Under the pieces are notes generated by a model, which ran no database searches, had not been told where the DNA came from, and worked only from the letters and a program-made list of their open reading frames with translations. DNA of 64,000 nt, taken from positions 1-64,000 of the forward strand of contig CAVYBR010000005.1 of assembly GCA_963766765.1 (NCBI GenBank), written 5' to 3'. This DNA comes from JACCQS01 sp963766765 (GTDB lineage Bacteria; Actinomycetota; Actinomycetes; Mycobacteriales; Geodermatophilaceae). The number at the start of each line of letters is the position of its first letter. Position 1 is the stretch's first letter. This document shows, piece after piece, positions 17,225-25,846 of the stretch. The position numbers were made by a program, and so were the translations under genes.

Positions 17225-17839
17225 ATGCTCGCCACCTTGGAGCGCCCACTAGATCGGTCGGCCGGTCCGGCAAGGACCGCGACGGCGACTCGCGCGGGGA
17301 TTACTACCCGCCACACGGTCCTGGCGCCGCCCGAGGACGGCGTTGTCCTCCTGCCGGTCCTGCCTGCGCTGTCGGTGGAGCGGATGCGGTCAGTTCCCGA
17401 CGCGGCCCCGATCCGGTCGGCCCTGCACCTGCAGCTGCTGCCCGTGCCGCGCGACGGGGACATCTGCCAGGAGGCGCGCCGGCCCAAGCTGCGGCTGACG
17501 GTCCGTGCCCGCCGACTGCTGGCCGGGCTGATCCTGCTGTGCACGGTGGGCGTTGGCGTCGTCGCCGTGGACGTTCTGTCCGCTGTGATCCCGGATTCGC
17601 CGGCTACTTCCTATCCCGGACAGGTCGCGCCGTACGACTCCTCCGCGGAGGCCGCCGCCGATGGGCTGGTGCCGGCCTCGGGCGCCTCGATCGTCGTCGT
17701 ACAAGGAGACACGTTGTGGAGCGTGGCGCAACGGGTGGCCCCGGGCGCGGATCCGCGCAGCTTCATCGCGGCGATCATGACGGTCAACGGCTTGGACTCG
17801 CCAAGTATTCAGGCGGGCCAGGTCTTACGCCTGCCCTGA
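17225..17839 (+). CDS. SOS-inducible LysM membrane protein, probable cell-division suppressor (YneA/DivS/ChiZ-like)
   Basis: 204 residues: a hydrophilic, probably cytoplasmic N-terminus (about 95 residues), one membrane helix (about 98-122, RLLAGLILLCTVGVGVVAVD), a Pro/Ala linker and a C-terminal LysM domain (156-203: VVQGDTLWSVAQRVAPGADP ... IQAGQVLRLP). This is the layout of the lexA-linked SOS division inhibitors YneA (Bacillus), DivS (Corynebacterium) and ChiZ/Rv2719c (mycobacteria), which halt septation during DNA damage. A perfect SOS box at 17173 and a strong SD (GAGGAGG) precede ATG 17225. It lies between lexA and nrdR, the usual neighbourhood. The functional assignment is inferred from context and architecture; sequence identity in this family is low. 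Confidence 0.8.
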   Translation: MLATLERPLDRSAGPARTATATRAGITTRHTVLAPPEDGVVLLPVLPALSVERMRSVPDAAPIRSALHLQLLPVPRDGDICQEARRPKLRLTVRARRLLAGLILLCTVGVGVVAVDVLSAVIPDSPATSYPGQVAPYDSSAEAAADGLVPASGASIVVVQGDTLWSVAQRVAPGADPRSFIAAIMTVNGLDSPSIQAGQVLRLP

Positions 17840-17927
17840 TGGGCAGCAGACCGAGTGCGACACGCCGAGCCACGCGTACAACGCTCAACTGCTTGCGGGA
17901 CGTGGTGTCGCAGCCTATGGTCAACCC

Positions 17928-17972
17928 CCACATCTAGTGGTTACAATCGTGTAGTTAGTCCACAAGTTGGGG
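17928..17972. promoter_or_regulatory. Paired NrdR boxes flanking the nrdR promoter -10 region
   Basis: Two related imperfect palindromes, CCACATCTAGTGG (17928-17940) and CCACAAGTTGGGG (17960-17972), are centred 32 bp apart, three helical turns. That is the spacing expected of tandem NrdR boxes. A TACAAT hexamer (17942-17947) between them is a good -10 candidate, so NrdR binding would cover the promoter. Autoregulation of nrdRJ by NrdR is known in Streptomyces. Confidence 0.6.
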
Positions 17973-18087
17973 TTTCTCACCCACAGCCCGCCCACAGGCG
18001 GCGCACAGGTTTTCCGCTGTGCCGTCCACAGGCCCGCTGGGTTGAGTGCTCTACGACACGCATCAGCAGCGCGCAAAGGGGGCGGTC

Positions 18088-18579
18088 ATGCGGTGTCCCT
18101 ACTGCCGTCATCCCGACTCTCGAGTCCTTGACTCCCGTGAGGTCGACGAAGGTCAAGTCATCCGTCGTCGCCGCTCGTGCACGGATTGCTCACGGCGCTT
18201 CACGACCGTCGAGGAAGCGACACTGGCGGTGATCAAGCGCAGCGGGGTGACCGAACCCTTTGCCCGCAGCAAGGTCGTGGCCGGCGTGCGTCGGGCGTGT
18301 CAGGGTCGCCCGGTCAGCGAGGACGCCCTAGCCAAGCTCGCTCAAGAGGTCGAGGACGCCGTACGCGCCAGTGGCGTGGCCGAGATTCCCAGCGATGAGG
18401 TGGGCCTGGCCATCCTGGGTCCGCTCCGCGAGCTCGATGAAGTCGCCTATCTGCGTTTCGCCAGCGTCTACAACTCCTTCACCTCCGCGGCCGACTTCGA
18501 AGCCGCCATCGCCGAACTCCGACGCACCACCCCGCCGACGTCGGCGCCAGCCCGTACAGACCAGCACCAGCCCGTTTAG
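18088..18579 (+). CDS. nrdR: Transcriptional repressor NrdR
   Basis: 163 residues. An N-terminal zinc ribbon has Cys3/Cys6 (MRCPYC) and Cys31/Cys34 (CTDC), followed by RRRRSCTDCSRRFTT. The ATP-cone (about residues 48-138: VIKRSGVTEPFARSKVVAGV ... YLRFASVYNSF) senses ATP/dATP. It represses ribonucleotide reductase genes when dATP is high. The start ATG 18088 is fixed by MRCPYC. It lies 11 bp upstream of nrdJ, with which it must be co-transcribed, and its own promoter carries paired NrdR boxes. Confidence 0.96.
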   Translation: MRCPYCRHPDSRVLDSREVDEGQVIRRRRSCTDCSRRFTTVEEATLAVIKRSGVTEPFARSKVVAGVRRACQGRPVSEDALAKLAQEVEDAVRASGVAEIPSDEVGLAILGPLRELDEVAYLRFASVYNSFTSAADFEAAIAELRRTTPPTSAPARTDQHQPV

Positions 18580-18590
18580 AGAGGACCACC

Positions 18591-21452
18591 GTGACCGACA
18601 TCGCGCATTCCCCAGCCCCTGGTAAGCGCAGCGCCAAATACCCGGCGCAAGGACTCGTGGTCGAGCGGGTGTACACGACCCCGGGCGTGCATCCCTATGA
18701 CGAAGTGACCTGGGAGCGCCGCGACGTCGTGATGACCAACTGGCGCGACGGTTCGGTCAACTTCGAGCAACGCGGGGTGGAGTTCCCCGACTTCTGGAGC
18801 GTCAACGCGGCAAACATCGTCACGACCAAGTACTTCCGGGGGGCAAACGGCACGGCGCAGCGGGAGTCCAGCCTGCGTCAGCTGATCGACCGCGTCGTGC
18901 TCACATACACCGCGGCCGGCCGGGACAACGGCTACTTCGCCTCGCCCGCGGACGTCGAGATCTTCGAGCACGAGCTGACCTGGATGCTGCTGCACCAGGT
19001 GTTCAGCTTCAACTCCCCGGTCTGGTTCAACGTGGGTACGTCCTCACCGCAGCAGGTCTCAGCGTGTTTCATCCTCGCCGTCGACGACACGATGGACTCG
19101 ATCCTGAACTGGTACCGCGAGGAGGGCCTGATCTTCAAGGGCGGCTCCGGCGCTGGCCTGAACCTGTCCCGCATCCGGTCCAGCAAGGAACTGCTCTCCT
19201 CCGGTGGGACGGCCTCCGGCCCGGTCAGCTTCATGCGCGGCGCTGACGCGAGTGCCGGGACGATCAAGTCCGGCGGGGCGACCCGACGCGCGGCCAAGAT
19301 GGTCGTCCTCGACGTGGATCACCCGGACATCGAGGAGTTCATCGCCACAAAGGCGCGCGAGGAGAACAAGATCCGGGCGCTGCGCGATGCCGGCTTCGAC
19401 ATGGACCTGGGTGGCACCGACATCACCAGCGTCCAGTACCAGAACGCGAACAACTCAGTCCGCGTCACCGAGGAGTTCATGACCGCGGTGGAGAACGGCA
19501 CCGACTTCGGGCTGAAGGCCCGACAGGACGGTCGGGTCCTGGAGACCGTCGATGCCAAGAAGTTGTTCCGGTCGATGACGCAGGCCGCCTGGGCCTGTGC
19601 CGACCCGGGCATCCAGTACGACGACACGATCAACGACTGGCACACCAACCCCGAGACCGGCCGAATCACTGCATCCAATCCCTGCAGTGAGTACATGAGC
19701 CTCGACAACAGCTCCTGCAACCTGGCCTCGCTCAACCTGATGAAGTTCCTCAACGACGACGGCACCTTCGACGCGGTCACGTTCGCCAAGGCTGTCGAGA
19801 TCGTCATCACGGCCATGGACATCTCGATCTGCTTCGCCGATTTCCCGACCGAGCCGATCGGCGAGACGACGCGGGCCTATCGGCAACTCGGCATCGGGTA
19901 CGCCAACCTCGGCGCCTTGTTGATGGCCACCGGCCACGCGTACGACTCACGCGGCGGGCAGTCGCTCGCGGCAGCGATCACGTCACTCATGACCGGCACC
20001 GCGTACAAGCGCTCCGCGGAGCTGGCCGGGATCGTCGGTCCGTACGAAGGATTCGCCCGCAACGCCGCCCCGCATGCTCGAGTGATGCGCAAGCACGCTG
20101 CGGCCAACGACGAGATCCGCCCGCTCGGCCCCGACGATGCCGCAGTGCTCAAGCACGCCACCAAGGCCTGGCAGGAAGGGCTCGAGATCGGCGCGAAGAA
20201 TGGCTGGCGCAACGCGCAAGCCAGCGTGCTCGCGCCGACCGGCACCATCGGATTCATGATGGATTGCGACACAACGGGTATCGAGCCGGACTTCTCGTTG
20301 GTGAAGTTCAAGAAGCTCGTCGGCGGCGGATCCATGCAGATCGTCAACCAGACGGTCCCGCGGGCGCTGACCTCCCTCGGCTATCCGGACGAGCAGGTCG
20401 AGGCGATCGTCGAGTTCATTGCCGAGCACGGACATGTCATCGACGCGCCGGGTCTGCGGCCCGAGCACTACGAGGTGTTCGACTGCGCGATGGGGGAGCG
20501 AGCAATCACTCCCATGGGCCACGTCCGGATGATGGCGGCGGTCCAGCCGTTCATCAGCGGTGCGATCTCCAAGACCGTCAACATGCCGGAGACCGCGACC
20601 GTCGAGGACGTCGAGGAGATCTACTTCCGGGGCTGGAAGATGGGCCTCAAGGCGCTCGCGATCTACCGGGACAACTGCAAGGTCGGTCAGCCGCTGTCAG
20701 ATGGCAAGGCCAAGAAGGTCTCCGCCGAGCCAGAGGTGATCGAGGTCAACCGGCCCACCCGCAAGCGGCTGCCGAAATCCCGCCCGGCGCGGACGACCTC
20801 GTTCAGCGTCGGCGGAGCCGAGGGCTACATGACGGCCTCGAGCTACCCGGACGACGGGCTCGGCGAAGTGTTCCTGAAGATGAGCAAGCAGGGTTCGACC
20901 CTTGCCGGGCTCATGGACGCCTTCTCGATCGCGATCTCGATCGCCTTGCAGTACGGCGTCCCGCTGGAGACCTATGTCTCGAAGTTCACCAACATGCGCT
21001 TCGACCCGGCCGGCATGACCGACGACGCCGATGTGCGGCTGGCGCAATCGGTGATGGACTACATCTTCCGTCGGCTCGCGCTGGACCACTTGCCCTACGA
21101 GAAGCGGGCCGGTCTGGGCATCTTCACCGCCGATGAGCGCATCGCTCAGGCAGCGGCCAGTTCGGGCACTTCGGTTGCCGAACCTGAGCTGGTGGCCGAC
21201 GACGACGAGATCGATCTGGACGCCTTGCGCTCCACGGCGCCGGTCGAGCAGCCGGTTCCGGCAAGCGATCTGAATTCTGAGGTGGCGGCCAAGCCGGCAC
21301 CCCGAGGCGTCGGATCGTCAGCGGAATTGCTCGAGGCGGTCACCGGCAAGAGCAATGACGCCCCGCTGTGCATGACCTGCGGGGTCAAGATGCGCCCGGC
21401 CGGATCCTGCTACGTCTGCGAAGGCTGCGGCTCGACCAGCGGCTGCAGCTAG
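18591..21452 (+). CDS. nrdJ: Vitamin B12-dependent class II ribonucleotide reductase NrdJ
   Basis: 953 residues; reduces ribonucleotides using adenosylcobalamin instead of a di-iron subunit. Recognisable blocks are NFEQRGVEFPDFWSVNAANI, FSFNSPVWFNVG, CFILAVDDTMDSIL, GGSGAGLNLSRIRS, GGATRRAAKMVVLD, TASNPCSEYMSLDNSSCNL (active-site region) and QASVLAPTGTIGFMMDCDTT. The C-terminus ends in a Cys-rich tail, CMTCGVKMRPAGSCYVCEG then CGSTSGCS, which acts as a zinc/redox shuttle in this family. Start GTG 18591, 11 bp after nrdR, with a GAGAGGA SD. Length and sequence fit the actinobacterial enzyme of about 960 residues. No cobalamin riboswitch was seen; regulation is probably through NrdR. Confidence 0.97.
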   Translation: MTDIAHSPAPGKRSAKYPAQGLVVERVYTTPGVHPYDEVTWERRDVVMTNWRDGSVNFEQRGVEFPDFWSVNAANIVTTKYFRGANGTAQRESSLRQLIDRVVLTYTAAGRDNGYFASPADVEIFEHELTWMLLHQVFSFNSPVWFNVGTSSPQQVSACFILAVDDTMDSILNWYREEGLIFKGGSGAGLNLSRIRSSKELLSSGGTASGPVSFMRGADASAGTIKSGGATRRAAKMVVLDVDHPDIEEFIATKAREENKIRALRDAGFDMDLGGTDITSVQYQNANNSVRVTEEFMTAVENGTDFGLKARQDGRVLETVDAKKLFRSMTQAAWACADPGIQYDDTINDWHTNPETGRITASNPCSEYMSLDNSSCNLASLNLMKFLNDDGTFDAVTFAKAVEIVITAMDISICFADFPTEPIGETTRAYRQLGIGYANLGALLMATGHAYDSRGGQSLAAAITSLMTGTAYKRSAELAGIVGPYEGFARNAAPHARVMRKHAAANDEIRPLGPDDAAVLKHATKAWQEGLEIGAKNGWRNAQASVLAPTGTIGFMMDCDTTGIEPDFSLVKFKKLVGGGSMQIVNQTVPRALTSLGYPDEQVEAIVEFIAEHGHVIDAPGLRPEHYEVFDCAMGERAITPMGHVRMMAAVQPFISGAISKTVNMPETATVEDVEEIYFRGWKMGLKALAIYRDNCKVGQPLSDGKAKKVSAEPEVIEVNRPTRKRLPKSRPARTTSFSVGGAEGYMTASSYPDDGLGEVFLKMSKQGSTLAGLMDAFSIAISIALQYGVPLETYVSKFTNMRFDPAGMTDDADVRLAQSVMDYIFRRLALDHLPYEKRAGLGIFTADERIAQAAASSGTSVAEPELVADDDEIDLDALRSTAPVEQPVPASDLNSEVAAKPAPRGVGSSAELLEAVTGKSNDAPLCMTCGVKMRPAGSCYVCEGCGSTSGCS

Positions 21453-21505
21453 GCACGACGCAAGTCACGGCTAATGCACGCGTGGGACGGCGTCGATCCG
21501 ACGAT

Positions 21506-21550
21506 GGCCTGTCGATACGCGGACAGTTCGAGTGCAAATATCGACAGGCC
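21506..21550. terminator. Stem-loop downstream of nrdJ
   Basis: A perfect 12-bp inverted repeat, GGCCTGTCGATA (21506-21517) and TATCGACAGGCC (21539-21550), with a 21-nt loop, followed by TTGTTGGG. It starts 53 bp after the nrdJ stop and is the best terminator candidate for nrdRJ, although the T-tract is short. It could instead be an operator for the following small genes, whose first ATG is 24 bp later. Confidence 0.5.
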
Positions 21551-21573
21551 TTGTTGGGTACGACAAGCTACCG

Positions 21574-21876
21574 ATGTCTAAGTTCGCCGTGGATCAAACG
21601 CACGAAGAAGGCCGGCTACACGGCGTATGCACGACGGTTGCTCGGGCGGCGGAGTACGACCGCCTCAGCAGTCTCAAGGAGGACGCGGCAGTTGTCGCAC
21701 TGGCAGTGCGTCGGGGTTTGCGGGCGATGATGCCCTTCGCCGTCGCGTGGGAGGACGCTCTTGCTGTCATGACTCGGAATCAGCTTGCCGCCGTCACGAA
21801 ACTGGATCTCCTCGGTGTCAGCGCTCTCCAGCTTGGTGTGGCAGCCTCGATGACCAGCTCGGGGAGAAGGTCATGA
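21574..21876 (+). CDS. Hypothetical protein, small and helical
   Basis: A 100-residue product starting MSKFAVDQTHEEGRL, with a helical central part (YDRLSSLKEDAAVVALAVRR, FAVAWEDALAVMTRNQLAAV). No family recognised. Third-position GC is lower than in neighbouring genes. Its TGA overlaps the next ATG (ATGA), and a GGAGAAGG Shine-Dalgarno precedes that ATG, which supports both reading frames being genuine and coupled. An in-frame ATG at 21532 would place the start inside the nrdJ-side stem-loop. The function is unknown. Confidence 0.5.
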   Translation: MSKFAVDQTHEEGRLHGVCTTVARAAEYDRLSSLKEDAAVVALAVRRGLRAMMPFAVAWEDALAVMTRNQLAAVTKLDLLGVSALQLGVAASMTSSGRRS

Positions 21877-22136
21877 CGACTCTCCCAATGGCGACGACGC
21901 AGGCATGTGACAAGGACTTACTTCCCTGGTCAGCCGGCGACTTCGTTTCGGTGGTAGAAGATCTTCGCATAATTGTCTCGGCAGAGACGTCCAAACGCAT
22001 TGAGCTCCAGAACGCGCACTTAGTCCGAAAAGTCGAGGGAGCGCGAAATGCGCTTGAGTACTCTGCGGACGGTGTTTCCCAGGCCGCCAATTCTCTCGAT
22101 CGAACTCATCGACCGGCTCCTTCGAGAAGCTTTTGA
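21873..22136 (+). CDS. Hypothetical protein with two TTA codons
   Basis: An 87-residue product starting MTTLPMATTQACDKDLLPWS, middle VVEDLRIIVSAETSKRIELQ. No family recognised. It uses two TTA and one ATA codon, very rare in this GC-rich chromosome, so it is probably of foreign origin or expressed conditionally. It is coupled by an ATGA overlap to the preceding small gene. Its last third (SLDRTHRPAPSRSF) has the look of out-of-frame sequence, while the overlapping frame from 22048 reads more like protein; one frameshifted gene is an alternative. Confidence 0.45.
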   Translation: MTTLPMATTQACDKDLLPWSAGDFVSVVEDLRIIVSAETSKRIELQNAHLVRKVEGARNALEYSADGVSQAANSLDRTHRPAPSRSF

Positions 22137-22236
22137 TCCGGGCACGGTTCTGGGATGGGTCGACGCGAATCTCCCCGGGGACGCCAACCTGGTGTGGATC
22201 GATGCGTTGTGTGCGGCGACGGACAAAGCGCGGTGA
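22048..22236 (+). CDS. Hypothetical protein, 62 residues
   Basis: Reads MRLSTLRTVFPRPPILSIEL then LIDRLLREAFDPGTVLGWVD and ends LVWIDALCAATDKAR. It looks like a folded small protein but belongs to no family I recognise. It overlaps the preceding ORF by 89 bp in another frame, with GGGAG upstream of its ATG. Either it is a separate gene or the C-terminal part of a frameshifted one. The 299 bp that follow (22237-22535) show no convincing gene. Confidence 0.4.
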   Translation: MRLSTLRTVFPRPPILSIELIDRLLREAFDPGTVLGWVDANLPGDANLVWIDALCAATDKAR

Positions 22237-22535
22237 GGCACTCTGTTTCGTCGGCGGGGGCGGCTCGGTCGCCCGGCCGCCTACCGAGGACGACGATGGT
22301 GTCGGTCCGAGTCTCATCCATGACGTGCTTGCAAGGGTGATAGGCAGCGCGCGCGACCAGCTCCAGGGGAGCTCAAGCATGCGGATAGAGGTGACGAGAC
22401 AGACCGCGAGGCCCTACTCAGAGTCATCGGCATCCGTTGAGGGCTCGCTGATGCTTGGTCTACGAATCGGCGCTCATGCCGTCGGATTCTAAGGCGCGCA
22501 CCGCGGCTGCGAGCCCATGAGTCCGACTGTTTTAC

Positions 22536-25500
22536 TTGCGCGATTCCAGTGCTGTTAGCCGATCCGCGGCGGTGGGCCGGCGGACCGAAGATCCGTTCGG
22601 TACGGCGCAGATCCGGCAGCGCGTGCTCGATTCGTGGGCGGCCTCACCTGCGCGGTTCCGCGAGGACGCGAACGCCGAGGAGGACCTGGTCCTCGGTGGG
22701 TACCGCGACCGCCTGCTGATCGAGCTGGCGCAGAATGCGGCCGATGCGGCGACGGCCGCCGGCGTGCCCGGACATCTCAGGCTGAGCCTCGAGGCGGACG
22801 TGTTGCGCGCCGCAAACGTCGGGGCGCCCTTGGATGCCGACGGTGTCCAGGGCCTGGCCACTCTGCGCGCGTCGGCCAAGCGCGGGTCGGAGTCGATCGG
22901 GCGATACGGAGTCGGGTTCGCCGCAGTCCTGGCGGTCTCTGACGAGCCGAGTGTCGTCTCCAGCAACGGAGGAATCCGTTTCAGCGCCAAGGAGACTCGT
23001 GCTGCCGTCGCGGATATCAAGTCCCTGGCCGGTGAGATCGATCGCCGAAGTGCCTCCGCTCGCGGAACGGTTCCGGTGCTGCGGCTGCCGTTCCCCGACG
23101 AGTCCCGTGCCGAGCCTCCCGAGGGATTCGACACAGAGGTACGGCTGCCGCTGCGGGCCGGAGCTCGCGACCTGGTCCAGACGCTCATCGACGAGCTCAG
23201 TCCCGACGTCCTGCTGGGCCTGCCGGGCCTGGCTCGACTCGACGTCGACGGCCGCGTCCTGCGACGCACCGACGACGGTCCGGACGTCGTCCTGCACGAC
23301 GGGGAGCGATCGCAGCGCTGGCGAGTGACGACCGCCGCCGGCGAACTGCCGGCCGAGCTCCTCGCCGACCGTCCGATCGAGGAGCAGGAACGGCCACAGT
23401 GGACCGTTTCCTGGGCGGTCTCCGTCGAAGGCAACGTCGCGACCCCACTACCTGCGGGCCAGGTGCTCCACGCGCCGACCCCGAGTGATGAACCACTCTC
23501 CCTCCCATTGCGCTTGATCGCCTCCTACCCACTCGCGCCGGATCGCCGGCATGTCGCGCCCGGTGGAGTGAGCGACCACATCACCGCTGCGGCCGCGCGG
23601 GCCTTCGGCGATCTCGTGTTGTCCCTCGCCGACGATCCCGGGATCCTCGCGCTCATTCCTCGGCCCGGACTTGCCGGCGGCCGGCTGGATGCCCAACTGA
23701 GTTCCGCCATCACAGCGGAACTGGCTCGGCTCGCGTGGCTGCCGGAGTCTCCGGCTCGGCAACCGGACGGCGCTGCTGCGCCGCGCGCTCGGATCCGCCC
23801 GGATCGCGCAACCGCTCTGGATCCAGCCAGTGAGGATCTGGTGGCGGCAGTCGCGGACGTCATCAGCGGGCTCCTGCCCGCGGCCTGGTCACGTCGCTCG
23901 GACGCCCCCCAGCTGACCGCGCTCGGCGTCCGGCGCCTGGACCTCGCCGGTCTCATCGAGCTGATTTCGACTCTGGAGCGTCCGGCGCAGTGGTGGAGCG
24001 CGCTCTATGCGGCCCTGCAGACCACCGGTTCGCTCGACGACCGAGATGCGCTCTCGGCCCTGCCGGTTCCGTTGGCCGACGGTCGGATGGCCTTCGGTGC
24101 GCGCGGGCTATTGCTACCGGAACCCGGCCTCGAGACCGCCGATCTCGCTGTTCTCGGCCTTCCGCTGGTCCACCACGACGCCCTCGCGCATGATGCCGCG
24201 GGCCGCCTGCTGGAGCGACTCGGAGCCACGCCGGCCACCGCCATCGGAGTCCTGACCTCCGCGGGGGTCATGGCGGCCGTCGCTGCGTCGCTGGATGAGG
24301 AGGAGCCACAGCCGATCGCCAAGGCGGTGCTCGCTCTCGTCCGGACGTCCGGGGGAGCCTCTGTGGATCATCCCTGGCTTGCCGACCTCGCACTTCCGGA
24401 CGTCGACGGCGAGTGGACTCCGGCCGGGGAGTTGGTGCTGCCCGACTCACAGTTCGCTGCGGTCCTCGACCCGGATGCGCTAGGGCTCGTTGACCCTGAA
24501 TTCGTGGCGACCTTCGGTGCTGAGCTGCTGGTCGCTGTCGGCGTCCTGGACAACTTTGCCGTGGTCCGTACCGAAGGCCATGAGGTCGGCGACACAGCTC
24601 ACGATATCGATGCCGAAAACGACTGGTACGAAGCCATTTTCGATCGACTTCCCTCCGGCGAGCGGGCGCCGGCGATCGCTGAGTTCGTGGCCGTACGTGA
24701 TCTGGATCTGGTTCGCCCGGACCGGTGGGCGCAGGCGTTGGCGCTTCTGAGCGATGCCCCGCCGGATGTCTTCTCAGACACGATTGTCTCGGTCAGTGGC
24801 CGACCGCCGATCGCCGTTGCGTCCTACACGCGGTGGTGGCTGTCAACGCATCCGGTCCTGGACGGGCAGCGGCCCGACCGGCTCCGCCATCTCGACGCCG
24901 AAGAGTTGTCCGGCCTGTTCGATCCGGCCGATGCCGATCCGGGCATCCTCGCGCTGGTCGGGTGCCTGACGTCCATTGACGAGGCGCTCGCCGATCCCGA
25001 AACGGCGACCGAGATCCTGCAACGCCTCGGACAACCGAACCGGTCGGTACGGGGCGACGTGCTGGCCGACCTCTATCCGCGACTTGCCGCCGCGCTGGAC
25101 GGCATCGACGTTGATCCGCCGCACCGGGTGCGCGTCGCACCGGGGCTGACCGTGGATCGTGACCATGCCATCGTCCTCGACGCGCCGTTTCTGCTGCCGA
25201 TTCTGGAACGATCGCCGGTGCCGGCGCCTAGCCTCGCCAGTGCGGTGGCTGATCTGCTGGATCTCCCGCTGGCTACCGAGACAACCGTGCCAACCATCAG
25301 CTCAACGTCCCCTTCGATCACCAACTGGGCTGACCTGCCCGGTGCTTCGATCGCTGCGCGCCGGTTGGGCATCCCCACGCTCCCCGGACAGGTTGCGCGG
25401 CACGATCGACTCCTGGTCGGCGGGGACCGCGAGGTTGCGTGGTGGCCGGAGGGGGAGGTTGACCATGTCGACCTGGACGGGGGTCCTGCGGCTCTCGGGC

Positions 25501-25610
25501 GGGCTCTCGCCTGGCGCCACGATCGTTGGCCCCTGCGGGCCGCCCTCGCAGAGGCCTTCGCCCACCCGGATGACGGGGTCCGGCTGGCGGCCGAAGACGG
25601 TACGGGCTGA
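22536..25610 (+). CDS. Large Hsp90-like (GHKL) ATPase, sacsin-type N-terminal domain
   Basis: 1024 residues. The N-terminal 220 residues form a GHKL/Hsp90-type nucleotide-binding domain: LLIELAQNAADAATAAGVPG (N-box with the catalytic-type Glu and Mg-binding Asn), NVGAPLDADGVQGLATLRAS (G1 region with motif DxxG), and SIGRYGVGFAAVLAVSDEPS (lid, G2). The remaining 800 residues are Leu/Ala/Asp-rich, helical and lack a recognisable Hsp90 middle or C-terminal domain. Proteins of this architecture are widespread, uncharacterised actinobacterial genes annotated as 'sacsin N-terminal ATPase-like' or 'molecular chaperone Hsp90'. The start is uncertain: TTG 22536 or GTG 22572; homology begins near residue 20. 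It is followed 56 bp later by a tiny membrane protein gene. Confidence 0.75.
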   Translation: MRDSSAVSRSAAVGRRTEDPFGTAQIRQRVLDSWAASPARFREDANAEEDLVLGGYRDRLLIELAQNAADAATAAGVPGHLRLSLEADVLRAANVGAPLDADGVQGLATLRASAKRGSESIGRYGVGFAAVLAVSDEPSVVSSNGGIRFSAKETRAAVADIKSLAGEIDRRSASARGTVPVLRLPFPDESRAEPPEGFDTEVRLPLRAGARDLVQTLIDELSPDVLLGLPGLARLDVDGRVLRRTDDGPDVVLHDGERSQRWRVTTAAGELPAELLADRPIEEQERPQWTVSWAVSVEGNVATPLPAGQVLHAPTPSDEPLSLPLRLIASYPLAPDRRHVAPGGVSDHITAAAARAFGDLVLSLADDPGILALIPRPGLAGGRLDAQLSSAITAELARLAWLPESPARQPDGAAAPRARIRPDRATALDPASEDLVAAVADVISGLLPAAWSRRSDAPQLTALGVRRLDLAGLIELISTLERPAQWWSALYAALQTTGSLDDRDALSALPVPLADGRMAFGARGLLLPEPGLETADLAVLGLPLVHHDALAHDAAGRLLERLGATPATAIGVLTSAGVMAAVAASLDEEEPQPIAKAVLALVRTSGGASVDHPWLADLALPDVDGEWTPAGELVLPDSQFAAVLDPDALGLVDPEFVATFGAELLVAVGVLDNFAVVRTEGHEVGDTAHDIDAENDWYEAIFDRLPSGERAPAIAEFVAVRDLDLVRPDRWAQALALLSDAPPDVFSDTIVSVSGRPPIAVASYTRWWLSTHPVLDGQRPDRLRHLDAEELSGLFDPADADPGILALVGCLTSIDEALADPETATEILQRLGQPNRSVRGDVLADLYPRLAAALDGIDVDPPHRVRVAPGLTVDRDHAIVLDAPFLLPILERSPVPAPSLASAVADLLDLPLATETTVPTISSTSPSITNWADLPGASIAARRLGIPTLPGQVARHDRLLVGGDREVAWWPEGEVDHVDLDGGPAALGRALAWRHDRWPLRAALAEAFAHPDDGVRLAAEDGTG

Positions 25611-25666
25611 TTCGTGACTATCGTGGACGAGCGGCACGACTGGTGCCCGATGGAGGGGACAGGCAC

Positions 25667-25846
25667 ATGTGGGGTTTGATCGCGCTACTTCTCGTCATCT
25701 GGCTCGTCGTGATCGTGCTCGGTGCCGTCATCAAGGGCCTGTTCTATCTGGTGATCATCGGCGCGATCCTGTTCGCGGTGACTGCCGCGTACGGCTGGGC
25801 GAAAGGCAAGGTCGGCGGCGGCGGCCGCAAGTCGATCAGCAGCTAG
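25667..25846 (+). CDS. Small membrane protein
   Basis: 59 residues starting MWGLIALLLVIWLVVIVLGA. Two closely spaced hydrophobic helices (about 3-20 and 24-45) are followed by a Gly/Lys-rich tail GKVGGGGRKSISS. An SD (GGAGGGG) precedes ATG 25667; the upstream in-frame ATG at 25649/25643 lacks one. Small actinobacterial hydrophobic proteins of this type are common and uncharacterised. Its end overlaps the end of the convergent DUF1206 gene by 4 bp. Confidence 0.65.
   Translation: MWGLIALLLVIWLVVIVLGAVIKGLFYLVIIGAILFAVTAAYGWAKGKVGGGGRKSISS

Noticed and set aside
17840..18087. Cobalamin riboswitch upstream of nrdR-nrdJ
   Set aside because: I looked for the B12-box and its pairing partners and saw none; NrdR boxes explain the region better.
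22237..22535. Further small genes before the GHKL ATPase
   Set aside because: The frames found have no SD, shadow-like composition and no coherent protein character.
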